DNA of 64,000 nt, taken from assembly GCF_029784165.1 (NCBI RefSeq), contig NC_073695.1, forward strand, positions 235,649,844-235,713,843, written 5' to 3'. The DNA comes from Wyeomyia smithii (taxonomy: Eukaryota > Arthropoda > Insecta > Diptera > Culicidae). The notes under the pieces were generated by a model. It made no database searches and was not told where the DNA came from. It saw only the letters and a program-made list of their open reading frames with translations. Shown in pieces: positions 11,344 through 24,129 of this stretch; positions within the stretch are counted from its first letter, which is position 1, and each line of letters starts with the position of its first letter. Both the position numbers and the translations under genes were made by a program.

Positions 11344-13030
11344 TCACCCACAAGTCTCCTTCGATCTGGTCGAGCCATCGTGACGCTGCGCCCCTCTATT
11401 TCTGGTGCCGATAGGGTTGCTGAAGAGAAGTGGTTGCACAGGGTTGTCGTCCGGCATCCTTACGACGTGACCGGCCCACCGCAACCTATTGACATTCGCC
11501 AGGTGTGCAATGGGGTTCTCTCCAAGTAGCGCGTGCAGCTCGGGGTTCATGCGCCGTCGCCATTCTCCGTCGTCCGTCTGTACTCCACCGTAGATAGCCC
11601 GCAGCACCTTCCGCTTGAAAACTCCAAGAGCGTTAAGGTCCTCCGTGCGTTGTCGCCCAGCATCGGCTTTCAGCTGGGCGTAAGTTTCCTCCGCCGTCGC
11701 AAAGTTACGTGATATGATGTCGAAGTCATCCGCGAATCCCAGAAGCTGAACAAACCTTGTGAAAGTCGTGCCCCTCGTGTCGATGCCCGTCCTCCGGATC
11801 ACACCCTCAAGAGCGATGTTGAACAGCAAACAGGAAAGTCCATCACCTTGTCTCAACCCTCTGCGCGATTCAAAGGGACTCGAGAGTATCCCCGAAACAC
11901 GCACGTAGCACATTACTTGCGCCATGGTGGCTCTGATCAATCGAGTCAGTTTATCCGTTGTCGTGCATGATCTGTCATAGCTGTTCTCGATCGACTGTAT
12001 CATAGGCCGCCGTGAAGTCAATGAAGATGTGATGTGTGGGCACGTTGTACTCGCGACATTTCTTTAAGATCTGTCGGATTGAGAAGATCTGGTCCGTGGT
12101 GGCACGGGCTCCCATGAAACCCGCTTGGTATTGACCCACGAACCTCCTGGTTAAGGGTGATAGACGACGGAACAGGATCTGTGAGAGTATTTTGTAGGCG
12201 GCATTGATAAGCGAGATACCGCGGTAATTGCGGCACTCCAGCTTGTCGCCCTTCTTGTAGATGGGATAGACGACTCCCTCCATCCACTCGTCTGGCAGTT
12301 TTTCCTCCTTCCAAATCCTGGAAATGATCCAGTGCAGCGCTCTAGCCAGCGCCTCTCTTCCATGTTTTAAGAGCTCGCTCGGCAGTCCGTCTTTGCCTGC
12401 GGCTTTGTTATTTTTCAGCTTCCCGATCTCACAAAGAACTTCATGAATATCGGGGGCTGGTACTCGGTCATCCGCTGCTGGTGTTCCTAGGCTAGTTTCT
12501 GCTCCGCTTCTGTTTACTGTTCCGCCATTCAGGTGTCCATCGAAGTACTCCTTCCACCTGTCGACCACCTCGCTGGCATCCGTGAGAAGGTTCCCATCCG
12601 CGTCGTTTCACATGTCGGCTTGCAGCACATAGCCTCTGCGGGACTGGTTTACTTTCTCATAGAGCTTCCGCGTTTCACTGGCACGTTACAGCTGCTCCAG
12701 CACCTCATGTTCACGATCCTCGTGCTAGCGCTTCTTCAGTCTGAGAATCGTGGTCATGTCGTTCCGTGCGCGTTTGTGATTGGCCTTGTTCTCTCTCGTT
12801 GACCTGCCCAGGTATATCGCCCAGGTCCGGTTCTTCTCATTCACCGCTGCCTCGCACTCCCCGTCTAGAGTCGTTTCTGCCACTCGGTGCTTCCACTCCT
12901 AGTGTCGCCGTTGCGGTCTTCCCGATAGCTGGGCGAATGCTGCACCAGCCGTCTTCGAGAGGCAGCCCCTCCGCCGTGGGGAGCACCGCCTCAAGCTGTT
13001 GCGCGTATTCGTCCAATCATTCAATCACGT
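11344..13030 (-). pseudogene. LINE reverse transcriptase relic in the RyR intron
   Basis: Two overlapping frames on the minus strand (11975-12568 and 11344-12021) together cover an RT: IYKKGDKLECRNYRGIS, GFMGARATTDQIFSIRQIL, FIDFTAAYDTVDRE, SRRGLRQGDGLSCLLFNIAL and LLGFADDFDII, then the C-terminal RLRWAGHVVRMPDDN region. A frameshift lies near 11980-12020. The upstream linker continues to about 13030 with further breaks. The motifs and short 3' region resemble RTE-like LINEs; clade assignment is not settled. The element is antisense to RyR. Confidence 0.85.
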
Positions 13031-14185
13031 GATCGTGATCGATCTGGAAGCAGACTTTTCATTTTGGATGTCTCCAGGTGTGTATCCGAATATTCAAACG
13101 TGGCTATTCCTCTGGTCGCGGATTTTTATAGAACTCGTTATCGACATCATCGGATGTGTCGTATTTCAGCGCGTAGGTGTTAATTGATCTGTAGTTGAAG
13201 AATTTGCCCTTAATCCGCCTTCAATGGATGACTCTTGTTTTCTGATTTCCCAGCTCTACAAAACCGACGCCCCGTTCCGCTGCTTTGCTGCCACTATAGC
13301 GGTACTCGAAAGAAGTGTGGAATTCCATTTTGCCGGAATGTGTGAGGGTAGAAATATGAGCTGCTGGACAGAGATGAATGACTACATTAGGATCTCGAAT
13401 TACACGTATCCAGTCATTTAAAGTCCAGTGCCTAATTTGACATTTAGTAACAGCAGCACTGTTTGTCCATTCAGTCATGCATAGTCATAGTCAAGATTTC
13501 ATGAGCAGAAAAACGCCTCCAAAACCAGAGGGGGCTGAAGAATGCTTCTTGAGTACAAAAGAAACAGAAGAAAATAAAAATGCTTCCAAAAGCAATGGCA
13601 ATGGCAAATTCTTTCTTATAAACTTCTATTCAATCAGCTTGGGAACGCTCCTGGGGTACAGAAAAAAATCAAGAAAATGAAAAAGCGAAATGATTTCAAA
13701 TTTTATTGAGGTAATCCTAACGAAAGAAAAAGATTAAAAAGAAAATGATTTAAATTCAACCTAAGGTAAAAGAAAGCTTCCGAAAAGGTCAATGTAGAAA
13801 TTATTCTAAATTAGGTTAAAAGTTGTTTCATAGACAGATGAAACTAAAGACGACGCTGGCGCTGATATCAAATTTAGTTTACAGTTCAGCTGAAAAGAAA
13901 AATATCTAATTTTTCTGAAAATCCTGAAAGATTTTCAGCATGTACTCAACATATCTGAAGATCCTTTCCAAAAAACACAAAAGAAATGGTTCTACCGTGA
14001 AACCAGAATATCTGTAGAATTTGTGTTATCGACCAATATATTTTGTTTTTGCAGATTTCCATGTGTTTGGAAAAAAATATCGTGTCCAAGCGGCCATCAT
14101 CATTACCTTCTCCGTAAACAATTCTGATCCTGTGGACAATGAACTGTATGAAGAAAAATTTAACATCGAATTTCAAAAACCGCTA
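13031..14185. other. RyR intron stretch, no gene seen
   Basis: This is AT-rich sequence with short open frames that show no family resemblance. No repeat structure was recognised. Confidence 0.4.
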
Positions 14186-14565
14186 ATGTAGATTTTGTTT
14201 ATTGGCCCAAAAAATGACCTGAGCAAAATTTTAGCTCAATCGGACATGATTTGGGGGTGCCTCAAAACGCTAAAATTTGTGATTTTTTGATCCTCGAAAG
14301 TCTACCAAGGAAAAAAAAATTTTTTTTGTATGCCAAATGACTTGAAAAGGCGTAAAACGTCTATATTTGGTGTAACCCCGAAAATTGATTTTTTGGCCGA
14401 AAATCGTCTCTCTGAGACCTAGCCGATTTCTGGGCAATGTGCTTTTCTAGAATTGTCTTTTAAAATGGCTCGCAACTCGCTCCAAACTACATGTAACATA
14501 TTCTGATGTAGTTATAATCTAATTTTGTACATGGTATTTTTCGGGCCAATAAACAAAATCTACAT
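14186..14565. mobile_element. 380-bp MITE with 23-bp terminal inverted repeats
   Basis: Both ends carry ATGTAGATTTTGTTTATTGG followed by CCC, in inverted orientation. There is no coding sequence inside. The target duplication is not resolved. Confidence 0.75.
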
Positions 14566-15051
14566 AGTTGGTTTTCGAAAATTAATTAACCCTTTTTCGC
14601 TACCACCCTACTAGGGCGACTTAGCGTACAACGGTCAGGGAAAATGACCCTCAGTATGTTTATTTCTTTGAAAAAATGTCTTAACACTGATCAGTAGACT
14701 TCTGTTCATTAGACGAGTTTATGCTTGCTTCTGAACCATCCGATTAAAATTCCAGCGAATTTCTGCGATTCTAGACAATTATTCAGTTGTGAAGTTTAGC
14801 GAAGCGCCTCAAATGCTGTCCCTGCCAGAAAACATTCCACTCTACAAATCAGTATTGAACGGTCAGTTCGACAAGTCGGCGCTTTCCTTTGAATCGTCTA
14901 GCATCACCAATAAGTCAGCGATTTTCTTACGCCTGAGGTGAAGCCGTCAAGGCTGATCAGCCGAATAGGTTTGGTTTGACAACCATGTTTAAGCCTAACT
15001 GGATCGTACGCTACCGTATAGTCTATTTAGGAAGCTTGTGGCATGTTATCA

Positions 15052-15143
<92 letters not shown>

Positions 15144-16905
15144 TAATCACGCTAGTAAAGATAAACATTGATGCAATAACGTTACTCTTTGTAGCATGAT
15201 ACGAAAGAGAAAGCTGAAAGCAGAGTTATAGAGTATGATATACAATTACTGGAAGCAAAACGGCAATCATTTTATGAATAGGTCATGAGAGTCCTCCTGC
15301 ACTGCACGATACGATCCCTTCCAGCTGTGTTACCATGTTTCAGGTCTTTGGCTGCTTTTTTCACCTTATAGGGAGGGCCCATCGTTTATCCACAAGCTTC
15401 AATGTGTTTTACCACAGGTTACTATCATGTTGACTGGCACAATTTATTTCTTCCGCAAAACGCTGCAAAAATTTACCGAGGTGCAAAGTTCACGCTTTAC
15501 GATAGCACTAGAGCAGTAATCAGCTAAAACCAGCATTCTCCGAGCCACACGCTGTTGTGAGCTGCTCCAAACAAATTTTTTGGGTCATAATTGTACTGGA
15601 ACCTTTTTGCAATAGCTCTATTAAAATTAAGTAATACAATTTCTGCTAGAATCGTTCCCGTTATCATCAGGCACTAAGAGTTTAGTGAAGTTGACAAACA
15701 AGCATTATACTTACAAACCGTGCCATATTTAGTGAAATCAGCGTATATAACCATTCGCATAGACCATTGCTAACGCAGGTTCGAACATTGTTGGTTTTGG
15801 AAAGAAGTTTTCTTTAGCAATAGTATCCGTACAAACATCGCGTGCTATCGGTTTTAGTTGAATATAATTACCATTATCGATTAAAGGCAACATAACGGGA
15901 AAAAATTAATTGTTTTTGTTTACAACAACAGAGGCGCAGTCTGAAACAAAACTTTCTCGTCGTAAAGTTTTGCATAACCAGCACTAGATTTTTTTATGTG
16001 GAAGCGAACCATGTTTTGTTACTGTTTTAAGTTTTGATCAGCAACATTATTGAATGTTTTGAGAGAGGCTATATTTGCACTGAATGACACGTTTTTGAGA
16101 AATAAAATTCCCACGCAAACCACTTCCGACTAGCATTTTCTGTTCCGGTCTAAGACACATTCCAATCTCTCTAGGTCTGTTTTTTCGAAAAAAAAACCCG
16201 CACACTTTCATATATATCTTCTCACTGCTACATACACACACGTGACTGCACGCGCTGCCCGATAGCATACTGAACAATAAACCCACGCACATGCACAAGC
16301 CATACATGCCCAACAAGTGATGCCATACTGACTACAGCACAACCACCCTCCCAACCCTCTCATAGTTCATCATCACGAGTCTCAGCTCCTTTTATATCCC
16401 TTCTTCTCTAGCTAGTAAGAAACCGTAAAACACTACCGATTGGCTCAATACTATACTAACCGCATTATAATCTACTAACTTGGATACCACCGACTATATA
16501 TAGGCATGCCGACCAAAAACCGCCTCTAATTGGAAGCAAAGTTTGTCACAAGCACGACGTAAAATGGCTGTTGCATGTATAAGAGCAAAACCAATGTATA
16601 GATTGAGCAGGTGACTTGTCCACTATATTTTTGTTTTTCTTCTATTGTTCTAGCGACCATTTGTGCCATTGTGTTTCAGCGATTATTTGTTACTTGTTTG
16701 AATTTTTCTTCTGTTCCCTTCCGTTTGCATTTCGTTTACGTTTTTCTCCGCAAAGAACGTTGCGATTTTAGCCGGTACTGTTTTTGTTGCTTTTGCATAC
16801 AAATTTAAGTTGACTAATGCTTGCTTTCTTCTTTGTAACATTCTCGTGGCTATGCGAGACGAATACTAATCGTTCTTTTTGTCTGGGGGTGGTTCATTTC
16901 CATAG
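14566..16905. other. Last part of the large RyR intron
   Basis: A degenerate minus-strand LINE fragment can be recognised around 14925-15025 (a block resembling ..GTGAAACCGTCAAG.. of other LINE copies here). A long (TA)n tract is at 15054-15139. The remainder, including 15140-16905, holds no supported gene. The polypyrimidine and AG before 16906 form the acceptor of the next RyR exon. Confidence 0.45.
15054..15139. repeat. (TA)n microsatellite
   Basis: An uninterrupted TA dinucleotide tract of about 43 units. Confidence 0.95.
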
Positions 16906-19900
16906 GCATCGTGCTTGCAACATTTTCGGTAGAACCTACTCGGAGCTGTGGCTGGAGGACGAAAATGTCGGTCAGGAAGTTATGATTGAAGATCTCACGG
17001 TAAAGTCGCTCTGGTTGTAACAAGTAACGAAATGGTGGTAATCCAAGCCTAATTGTAGCAAACCTTCGAAGATGCGGAAAAGAAAAAGGAAGAGGAAGAG
17101 GAAGAAGGTAAACCGGATCCGTTGACTCAATTGGTCACTACCTTCTGTCGGGGTGCGATGACCGAGCGAAGTGGCGCCCTCCAGGAGGATGCTTTATACA
17201 TGTCCTACGCGAGTATCATCGCGCGTTCTTGCGGAGAAGAAGAGGAAGAAGGCGGCGATGAAGAGGAAGGTGGCGGTGGAGGTGAAGACGAAGGTGGTGC
17301 CAGCATTCATGTAAGTACTACGCATTCCAACTCAGCATTAGTTGAAACAATCTCACACTACTAACCTGTATTACACGCTACAAAACAAAGAAAATGGAGA
17401 AACTTGTGGTAAGAAAACTAACCTCAATACTTAGTAGAGAACGTTTTTAAAACAATTATAAAATACTAAAATTAACGTTTCTTATTACTTCCACAGGAGC
17501 AAGAAATGGAGAAACAAAAGCTACTGTTCCACCAGGCCCGTCTAGCGAACCGTGGCGTTGCGGAAATGGTCCTGCTGCACATATCAGCCTCGAAAGGAGT
17601 TCCGTCCGACATGGTGATGGGGACACTACAGCTGGGCATTGCCATTCTACGTGGCGGTAACATCGACATCCAGCTGGGTATGCTGAACCATCTCAAGGAG
17701 AAGAAGGATGTAGGATTCTTCACTTCAATCGCCGGTTTGATGAACTCTTGCAGCGTTCTCGATCTGGACGCCTTCGAGCGTAACACCAAAGCCGAAGGTC
17801 TGGGAGTTGGTGCCGAAGGAGCTGCCGGCGAGAAGAATATGCATGACGCTGAATTCACCTGTGCGTTGTTCCGATTCATTCAACTGACCTGCGAGGGTCA
17901 CAATCTGGACTGGCAGAACTATTTGCGAACCCAAGCCGGCAACACTACTACAGTGAACGTGGTTATCTGCACGGTCGATTATCTGCTGCGGCTTCAGGAA
18001 TCCATCATGGACTTTTACTGGCACTACTCCAGCAAGGAATTGATTGATCCAGCAGGAAAAGCGAACTTCTTCAAAGCCATCGGAGTTGCTAGTCAGGTAT
18101 TCAACACCCTCACTGAAGTCATCCAGGGTCCGTGTACTCAGAATCAGCAAGCGCTGGCTCACTCGCGTCTGTGGGATGCTGTCGGAGGTTTCCTGTTCCT
18201 GTTCTCCCACATGCAGGACAAGCTGTCGAAGCACTCCAGTCAAGTCGATCTGCTGAAGGAGTTGCTAAATCTACAGAAAGACATGATCACCATGATGCTC
18301 TCCATGCTTGAAGGAAACGTTGTCAACGGAACTATCGGTAAACAGATGGTGGACACTCTGGTCGAGTCAGCATCCAACGTAGAGCTTATTCTCAAATACT
18401 TCGACATGTTCCTGAAACTAAAAGATCTAACTTCGTCGCCTAGCTTTATGGAGATAGACGCCAACGGCGATGGATGGATTCTACCGAAGGACTTCCGCGA
18501 AAAGATGGAACAACAAAAGAGCTACACTCCGGAGGAAATCGATTTCCTGCTAGCCTGCTGTGAAACGAATCACGACGGAAAAATTGACTACATCGGCTTC
18601 GTTGATCGCTTCCACGAACCTGCCAAAGAGATCGGCTTCAATCTAGCGGTACTACTGACCAATCTATCCGAGCATATGCCCAACGAGCCACGTCTAGCAC
18701 GCTTCCTGGAAACCGCCGGATCTGTTCTGAACTACTTCGAATCCTTCCTGGGTCGCATCGAAATCATGGGTTCATCCAAGCGAATCGAAAGAGTGTACTT
18801 CGAAATCAAGGAAGCCAACATCGAACAGTGGGAGAAACCGCAGATCAAAGAATCCAAACGTGCCTTCTTCTACTCGATCGTTACTGAGGGTGGCGACAAG
18901 GAAAAACTGGAGGCTTTCGTGAACTTCTGCGAGGATGCAATCTTTGAAATGACGCACGCTTCAGGATTAATGGCCAGCGATGACGATGGAGGAAACGTAC
19001 GACGTGAAGCCGCTTTTACATATATCAGCGAAGAGGAGGAAGAACGGGCGGCAAAAGATCCAATCAAGCGTACTATTCAAGCCGTCAAGGATGGACTCTC
19101 TTACTCGGTATACATGATCTCCCCGTCGAATCTTAAGCACCAAATCGCCGTTCTGCAGTCGAAATCATTCCCGGAAATCATCGTCGGCTTTTTCAAGATG
19201 ATTTTCTACGCATTCTACTACTCGGGTTACGGAGTGTCGATTATCATCAAGTATTTGGTAAACATTCTGATGTCACTCATGCGTGGATCGGCGCAAGAAG
19301 AGGAAGAAGTGATTCAGGAAGTGGAACCGACATTAGCAGCGTTACCGCCATTACCAACGGAAGAACCACCGGGAACAGTGCAAGCTTTCGGACTGGATAT
19401 CAGCAAAGAGGAAAACGGACAGTATCGCGTACAGCCTCACGAGTCTCCTGCCATTAGTCCATCTTCGTCGGTTGAGGAGACCGGCGAAAGCAGTCCTGAA
19501 GATGGTGGCGCCGAACCGTCGGCTGAAGCAGCCAGTACTGAACCGCCTATGACTCTGGTTGACCTGCTAGGTGGCGAAGCAGCTAAACGTGCCGCACAGG
19601 AGAGATCGGAGGCACAGAAAGCACAGGAAGCTACCTTAGCTAGCATAGAAGCTGAATCGAAGAAAGCTTCTGCGGAAACGAAGGATCCTGCTGCAGTAAA
19701 CCAGATCGACTTCTCCAAGTATACGAAGAAGGCTGTCAGCTATCTGGCTAGAAACTTCTATAATCTCAAATACGTTGCGTTGGTTTTGGCCTTCTGTATC
19801 AATTTCATGCTGCTGTTCTATAAGGTAACGACATTTGGCGATGATGAACCATCGGAAGGATCCGATGAAGATTTAATGGGATTGGCTTCGGGACTAGGCT

Positions 19901-21275
19901 CCGGATTGGTTGACGCAGCAATAGAAGCGGGAAGTGGTGAAGGTGGTAGTGGAGAAGGAGGAGAAGATGGCGAGGATCCGCATGAAAAGGTGGAAGTCGA
20001 TGAAGATTTCTTCTACATGGAACACGTGATGCGGGTGGCCGCTGTCTTACACAGCTTGGTCTCGTTGGCCATGTTGATAGCTTACTACCACTTGAAGGTT
20101 CCACTAGCCATTTTCAAGCGTGAGAAAGAAATTGCTCGTCGACTAGAATTCGATGGTTTATTCATTGCTGAGCAACCGGAAGATGATGACTTTAAATCGC
20201 ACTGGGATAAACTGGTAATTTCCGCGAAAACCTTCCCCGTCAATTACTGGGACAAATTTGTGAAGAAGAAGGTCCGACAGAAGTACAGTGAAACGTATGA
20301 TTTCGACTCGATCTCGAACTTGCTGGGAATGGAAAAGAACGCTTTCGCTGCTCAAGAAGACCAAGGAGGTGGTGGCTTTTTCCACTTCGTCGCTAACATC
20401 GATTGGAGATATCAAATCTGGAAAGCTGGCGTCACGTTTACCGATAACGCTTTCCTCTACTCGTTGTGGTACTTCTCGTTCTCGGTGATGGGTAACTTCA
20501 ACAACTTTTTCTTCGCAGCCCACTTGCTCGATGTTGCGGTTGGTTTCAAAACGCTACGTACGATCTTGCAATCCGTTACTCACAACGGTAAACAGTTAGT
20601 TTTGACTGTGATATTGCTGACGATCATTGTGTACATCTACACGGTAATTGCATTCAACTTCTTCCGCAAGTTTTACATCCAAGAGGATGACGACGGTGAG
20701 GAAGGGGATCGCAAGTGTCACGACATGGGAACCTGCTTTGTCTTTCATCTTTACAAGGGCGTCCGAGCTGGCGGTGGTATTGGTGATGAAATCGGTGACC
20801 CAGACGGTGATGAGTATGAAGTGTACCGCATCCTGTTCGACATTTCGTTCTTCTTCTTCGTCATTATTATCCTGCTTGCCATCATCCAGGGTTTGATCAT
20901 TGACGCATTCGGAGAGCTTCGTGATCAGCTGGAGTCGGTCAAGGAGGACATGGAGTCCAACTGCTTCATTTGTGGAATAGGCAAGGACTACTTTGATAAG
21001 GTAAGTTGAAGCTTCTGTTTATGATATGATGTTCTTCAATGACGACTCGTACTTCTTAGGTGCCACACGGGTTCGACACGCACGTTGCTCAAGAGCATAA
21101 TCTAGCGAACTATATGTTCTTCCTTATGCATTTAATCAATAAACCGGACACCGAGTACACTGGCCAGGAAACGTACGTGTGGAACATGTACCAACAGAGG
21201 TGCTGGGACTTCTTCCCGGTTGGTGACTGCTTCAGAAAGCAGTACGAGGACGAATTGAGCGGAGGCGGAAGTTAA
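16906..21275 (+). CDS. RyR: Ryanodine receptor, C-terminal part with EF-hands, membrane domain and pore
   Basis: Exons are 16906-16999, 17059-17310, 17497-21000 (an uninterrupted 3.5 kb exon) and 21060-21275, with stop TAA at 21273-21275. With the upstream exons they give about 2,711 in-frame residues, about half of a typical insect RyR. An acidic tract lies at 17230-17300. EF-hand loops start at 18457 (DANGDGW) and 18565 (TNHDGKIDY). Hydrophobic segments lie near 19170-19280, 19765-19825, 20025-20115, 20450-20560, 20600-20675 and 20824-20920. The selectivity filter GGGIGDEIGDP is at 20770-20802, followed by the pore-lining helix and the CFICG zinc-binding region (about 20960). The Gly codon at 20542-20544 (AVGFKT) aligns, from memory, with the lepidopteran diamide-resistance site and is the ordinary Gly. 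A Glu/Ala-rich linker lies at 19300-19720. A candidate 18-nt micro-exon between 17310 and 17497 is listed separately. Confidence 0.97.
17391..17408 (+). other. RyR: Candidate 18-nt optional micro-exon of RyR
   Basis: The stretch is preceded by AG and followed by gtaaga, is in phase 0 on both sides, and encodes KMEKLV. It would be inserted between SIH (exon end 17310) and EQEMEKQ (exon start 17497). The upstream acceptor tract is purine-rich, as expected for a weak, regulated exon. It is a prediction only; the downstream constitutive exon begins with a similar MEK string. Confidence 0.45.
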
Positions 21276-21965
21276 TTTTTTGTAAAAAACTTAGATGCAG
21301 CAACAAACGAACAAAACCAAAACAAACTAACCTAACAATCAAAGTGTAGAAGATGGTTTTTAAAGACATATTTTGAAATCCGTTTAAGCGTAAATCAAGA
21401 AATATTCCAAGTAACCTTACGATCAAAAGCACATTTTTCGTAGCTAAAGAAAATTTTAGGAGAAGATAACTTTGTGAAAATCAATCAACCTAACTAGGGA
21501 AAATGTAATTTTTGAAGTCAACATCCAAACTCGTGATCAATTTAACACTCTATCGAAATCTTGAAATGTTCCATAACAACAACCACAACACGACTACGTG
21601 ACTGCACGCTACACACTGAGTACGCCCAGAAATATTGAGCGAAACGACCAAGTAGAAAATGCTACAAGCACATGTACAGAATGTTTTACGAACGAAGTCT
21701 ATATTTAATTTCGGAAAATAACATGCGATAAAAAATATTATTTGTTTGTCTACATTGGAGAAAAAAACTGAGATGTTTTATTTCTAATCGTTGTTCTGAT
21801 AATTCTTACCTACTATATGCAACCATTATTAGAACAAGAAGAACAATTTGATGGCGACTAGACGGACAAGAGAGCTATTGAAACTGTAGTTATTATTACA
21901 TTTTTATCTTGTTAAAAGATTTTAAACAAATTTAACAATAAAACAGATCGATTACTTATGAATGG
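21276..21965 (+). promoter_or_regulatory. RyR: RyR 3' untranslated region with poly(A) signal
   Basis: AT-rich sequence follows the RyR stop. A canonical AATAAA at 21937-21942 is the first strong poly(A) signal, so the mRNA probably ends around 21955-21970. No other feature is recognised here. Confidence 0.55.
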
Positions 21966-22059
21966 ATGCTAGACGGTGTTTTGATCTACTTTCCTTGCTT
22001 TAACTGACATCTTAAAACCGAAACTTCCTCCCCTATCTCTGTTTTAAAATTCGAATTGT

Positions 22060-22320
22060 TTAGCTCCACTTACTTTGCTTTTATGGTGATAGATCAAAGA
22101 GATCCTATGCCGAATCCAGAATACGCCTCCATAAAACTCGGGCTTGGGCTGCATCTCTCCAGTCGCCCCTAGGCAACTGCACGTATACAACGCGTACGGG
22201 GTCTGCCTCGAAGTCGTCGACCTCTATCCAAGGCTCTGCTGAATATTATCTTTGACGGTCGCTCATTCGTCATACGAGCTACGTGGCCAACCCACTGTAA
22301 TCTGCCGTGCTTGCCGTGAA
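22060..22320 (-). mobile_element. LINE 3'-end fragment
   Basis: The segment matches 61668-61990 (the 3' end of the LINE at the right edge of the window), including the ..TGCCGAATCCAGAATACG.. block and a degenerate TTACTTTGCTTTTA tail. It is a 5'-truncated insertion of the same LINE family downstream of RyR. Confidence 0.7.
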
Positions 22321-24129
22321 TAAAAGAAGTTACTCTGCTTCTCCCGTAAGATTTGCACGGGATGAGTACAGCAAACGCATTTATTCATGCGGCCTAATAT
22401 CAGCGTGTAAAACGAGTTTGAGAGCGTTTCATGACGAACATCCGTCTAAAAAAATAGTAGTGGAAAGTAGGTCACCTGTGGTCAGGCAACCCACGGTACA
22501 GGGCTCGAATTAGCATACTAAAAGTATGAGTAGGGAGTTATGGGCGAAACTATTATCGATGAGGTCATATAGGGGGAGTGGGTGATTGAAGAAAATTGAT
22601 GATAGGAAGATTATTATCAAGAAATCGGAACCTAGAGTTAGAAATTTTAGAACTAAGAATAACAGTAATATAAAAAGGAAGGAAAAGAAGAATTCTAGGC
22701 TTGGACAGCCTAAGAGGAGAAAGCGTTGTTCTTTCCCTTTTAGACCGCCGAGTTAGAAAGATCATATTTAAAAACCGAATCGAAGTTCATTTGTAGCAAA
22801 CAAACCGGAATTAACAATCGTGATAATTAAGTAAAAATTGAGTCGAAGTAGAAAATTTCGGATTGTAATTTTTAATTTTATTTTTCCAGAGTTTGTTATC
22901 AGGTGAAAATAGTTAATTTATTAAAGTCGTGAGTCGAGTGACAATAGTAAAATTTTAACGAGTGAGTTTGTCCGTTTTGCTGTCGAGAATTTATATTTAA
23001 ATTGATTCATTTGTAGCTAGGGAATAGAAAAGGATAGGAAGTGAGTCGTAAAATAAGAACAAAGATATCGGCCAAAGCAGGTAGTGCAGTTTTTTTTTTA
23101 TTTGAAATACTTGGTGTGTTAATGGGGTATTTTCGGTTCGGTAGGAGCCACGTGGTGGCTTCCCGCTGTTGGGAATCCAGTTCTGGATCGCATCCATTCT
23201 TATTGCAGCCACAGACATCCCGGCATTGAAAATTGGCTCGGCCGCACTACCGCTGGCAAGCTATTGAATCGGTGGACCTGGGTGATCCCCCCAGGGGTAC
23301 CTATCGCCTCGAGGTTGCGTACCTCTATAGGTGCATTTGGAGAGCGTTGGTCATCGTGCAGCATCTCGGCATCGCGAGCACCACTTGCCATTACAGTGGG
23401 TGCCACACACCGCGAGCGTGTCTATCTGGGGAAAGAATTCCCAACGCCAGTGAGATCCCCCCCGACTCACGCCAAACTGAAGGAAGCCTTCCGAAGGTCC
23501 CGATCCTCGAACGGACGACGCCGTTTGTCTCCGCCTATCGTCGGTCCGTCAGCAGAGTCAGCCATCGCCCTCATAGCCGCGTCGCTCGAAACGGCATCGG
23601 CGCCAACGCCGAGCAACTATTCGACCGCCAGCACTGCCAGTTTCTGCCTACCTGGCCGCACCAGCATCACTCGACGGCCGTCGCAAACCACCGCTGGGGT
23701 GGTTAGAATGCCACTCTGAAGAGAGAACCCGTGGGTACAATACCCCACCCACAAACACACACCGGAGAACCTGTAAAAACGTAGTAGGGAACGAGATTGT
23801 CAAGTAGGGGGAAAACTGAGTAGTTAGGAAAAAACGACTCACGCAGTAGATGAAACAGTGACGTCACACATAGGGCACTAAGAAACAACCAGACCGATCG
23901 TTCCTGTTGGCTAGCGAATACGCTCCGGGAGATCAGCTGATTGTTCCTTAGAGGGACCAGGAAGATAGTAGAAAAAGGGGATTAGGAGAGTGAGAAAAAA
24001 ACCAAAATCACATAAATTCCCAAACTTTGGAAAAACTTACAAAAACATTTTTTGTTGTTTTCAACGTTCGAACTTGGTTGCTACCAGTTAACTTCACGCA
24101 TATAAAAGGGAAATAAAAGATAGAATTTG
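22321..24129. other. Unclassified region with a GC-rich island
   Basis: From 22550 to 23140 the sequence is purine-rich and AT-rich. From 23140 to 23780 it turns GC-rich, with two overlapping plus-strand open frames (23233-23706 and 23264-23719) rich in Ser, Thr, Pro and Arg and without a recognisable domain. Base composition differs sharply from the flanks, which suggests an inserted element, possibly the 5' part of an LTR element. I could not find its ends. Confidence 0.3.

Noticed and set aside
17472..20523. Several minus-strand open frames of 60-170 codons across the large RyR exon
   Set aside because: They are shadows of the RyR frame with no domain similarity of their own.
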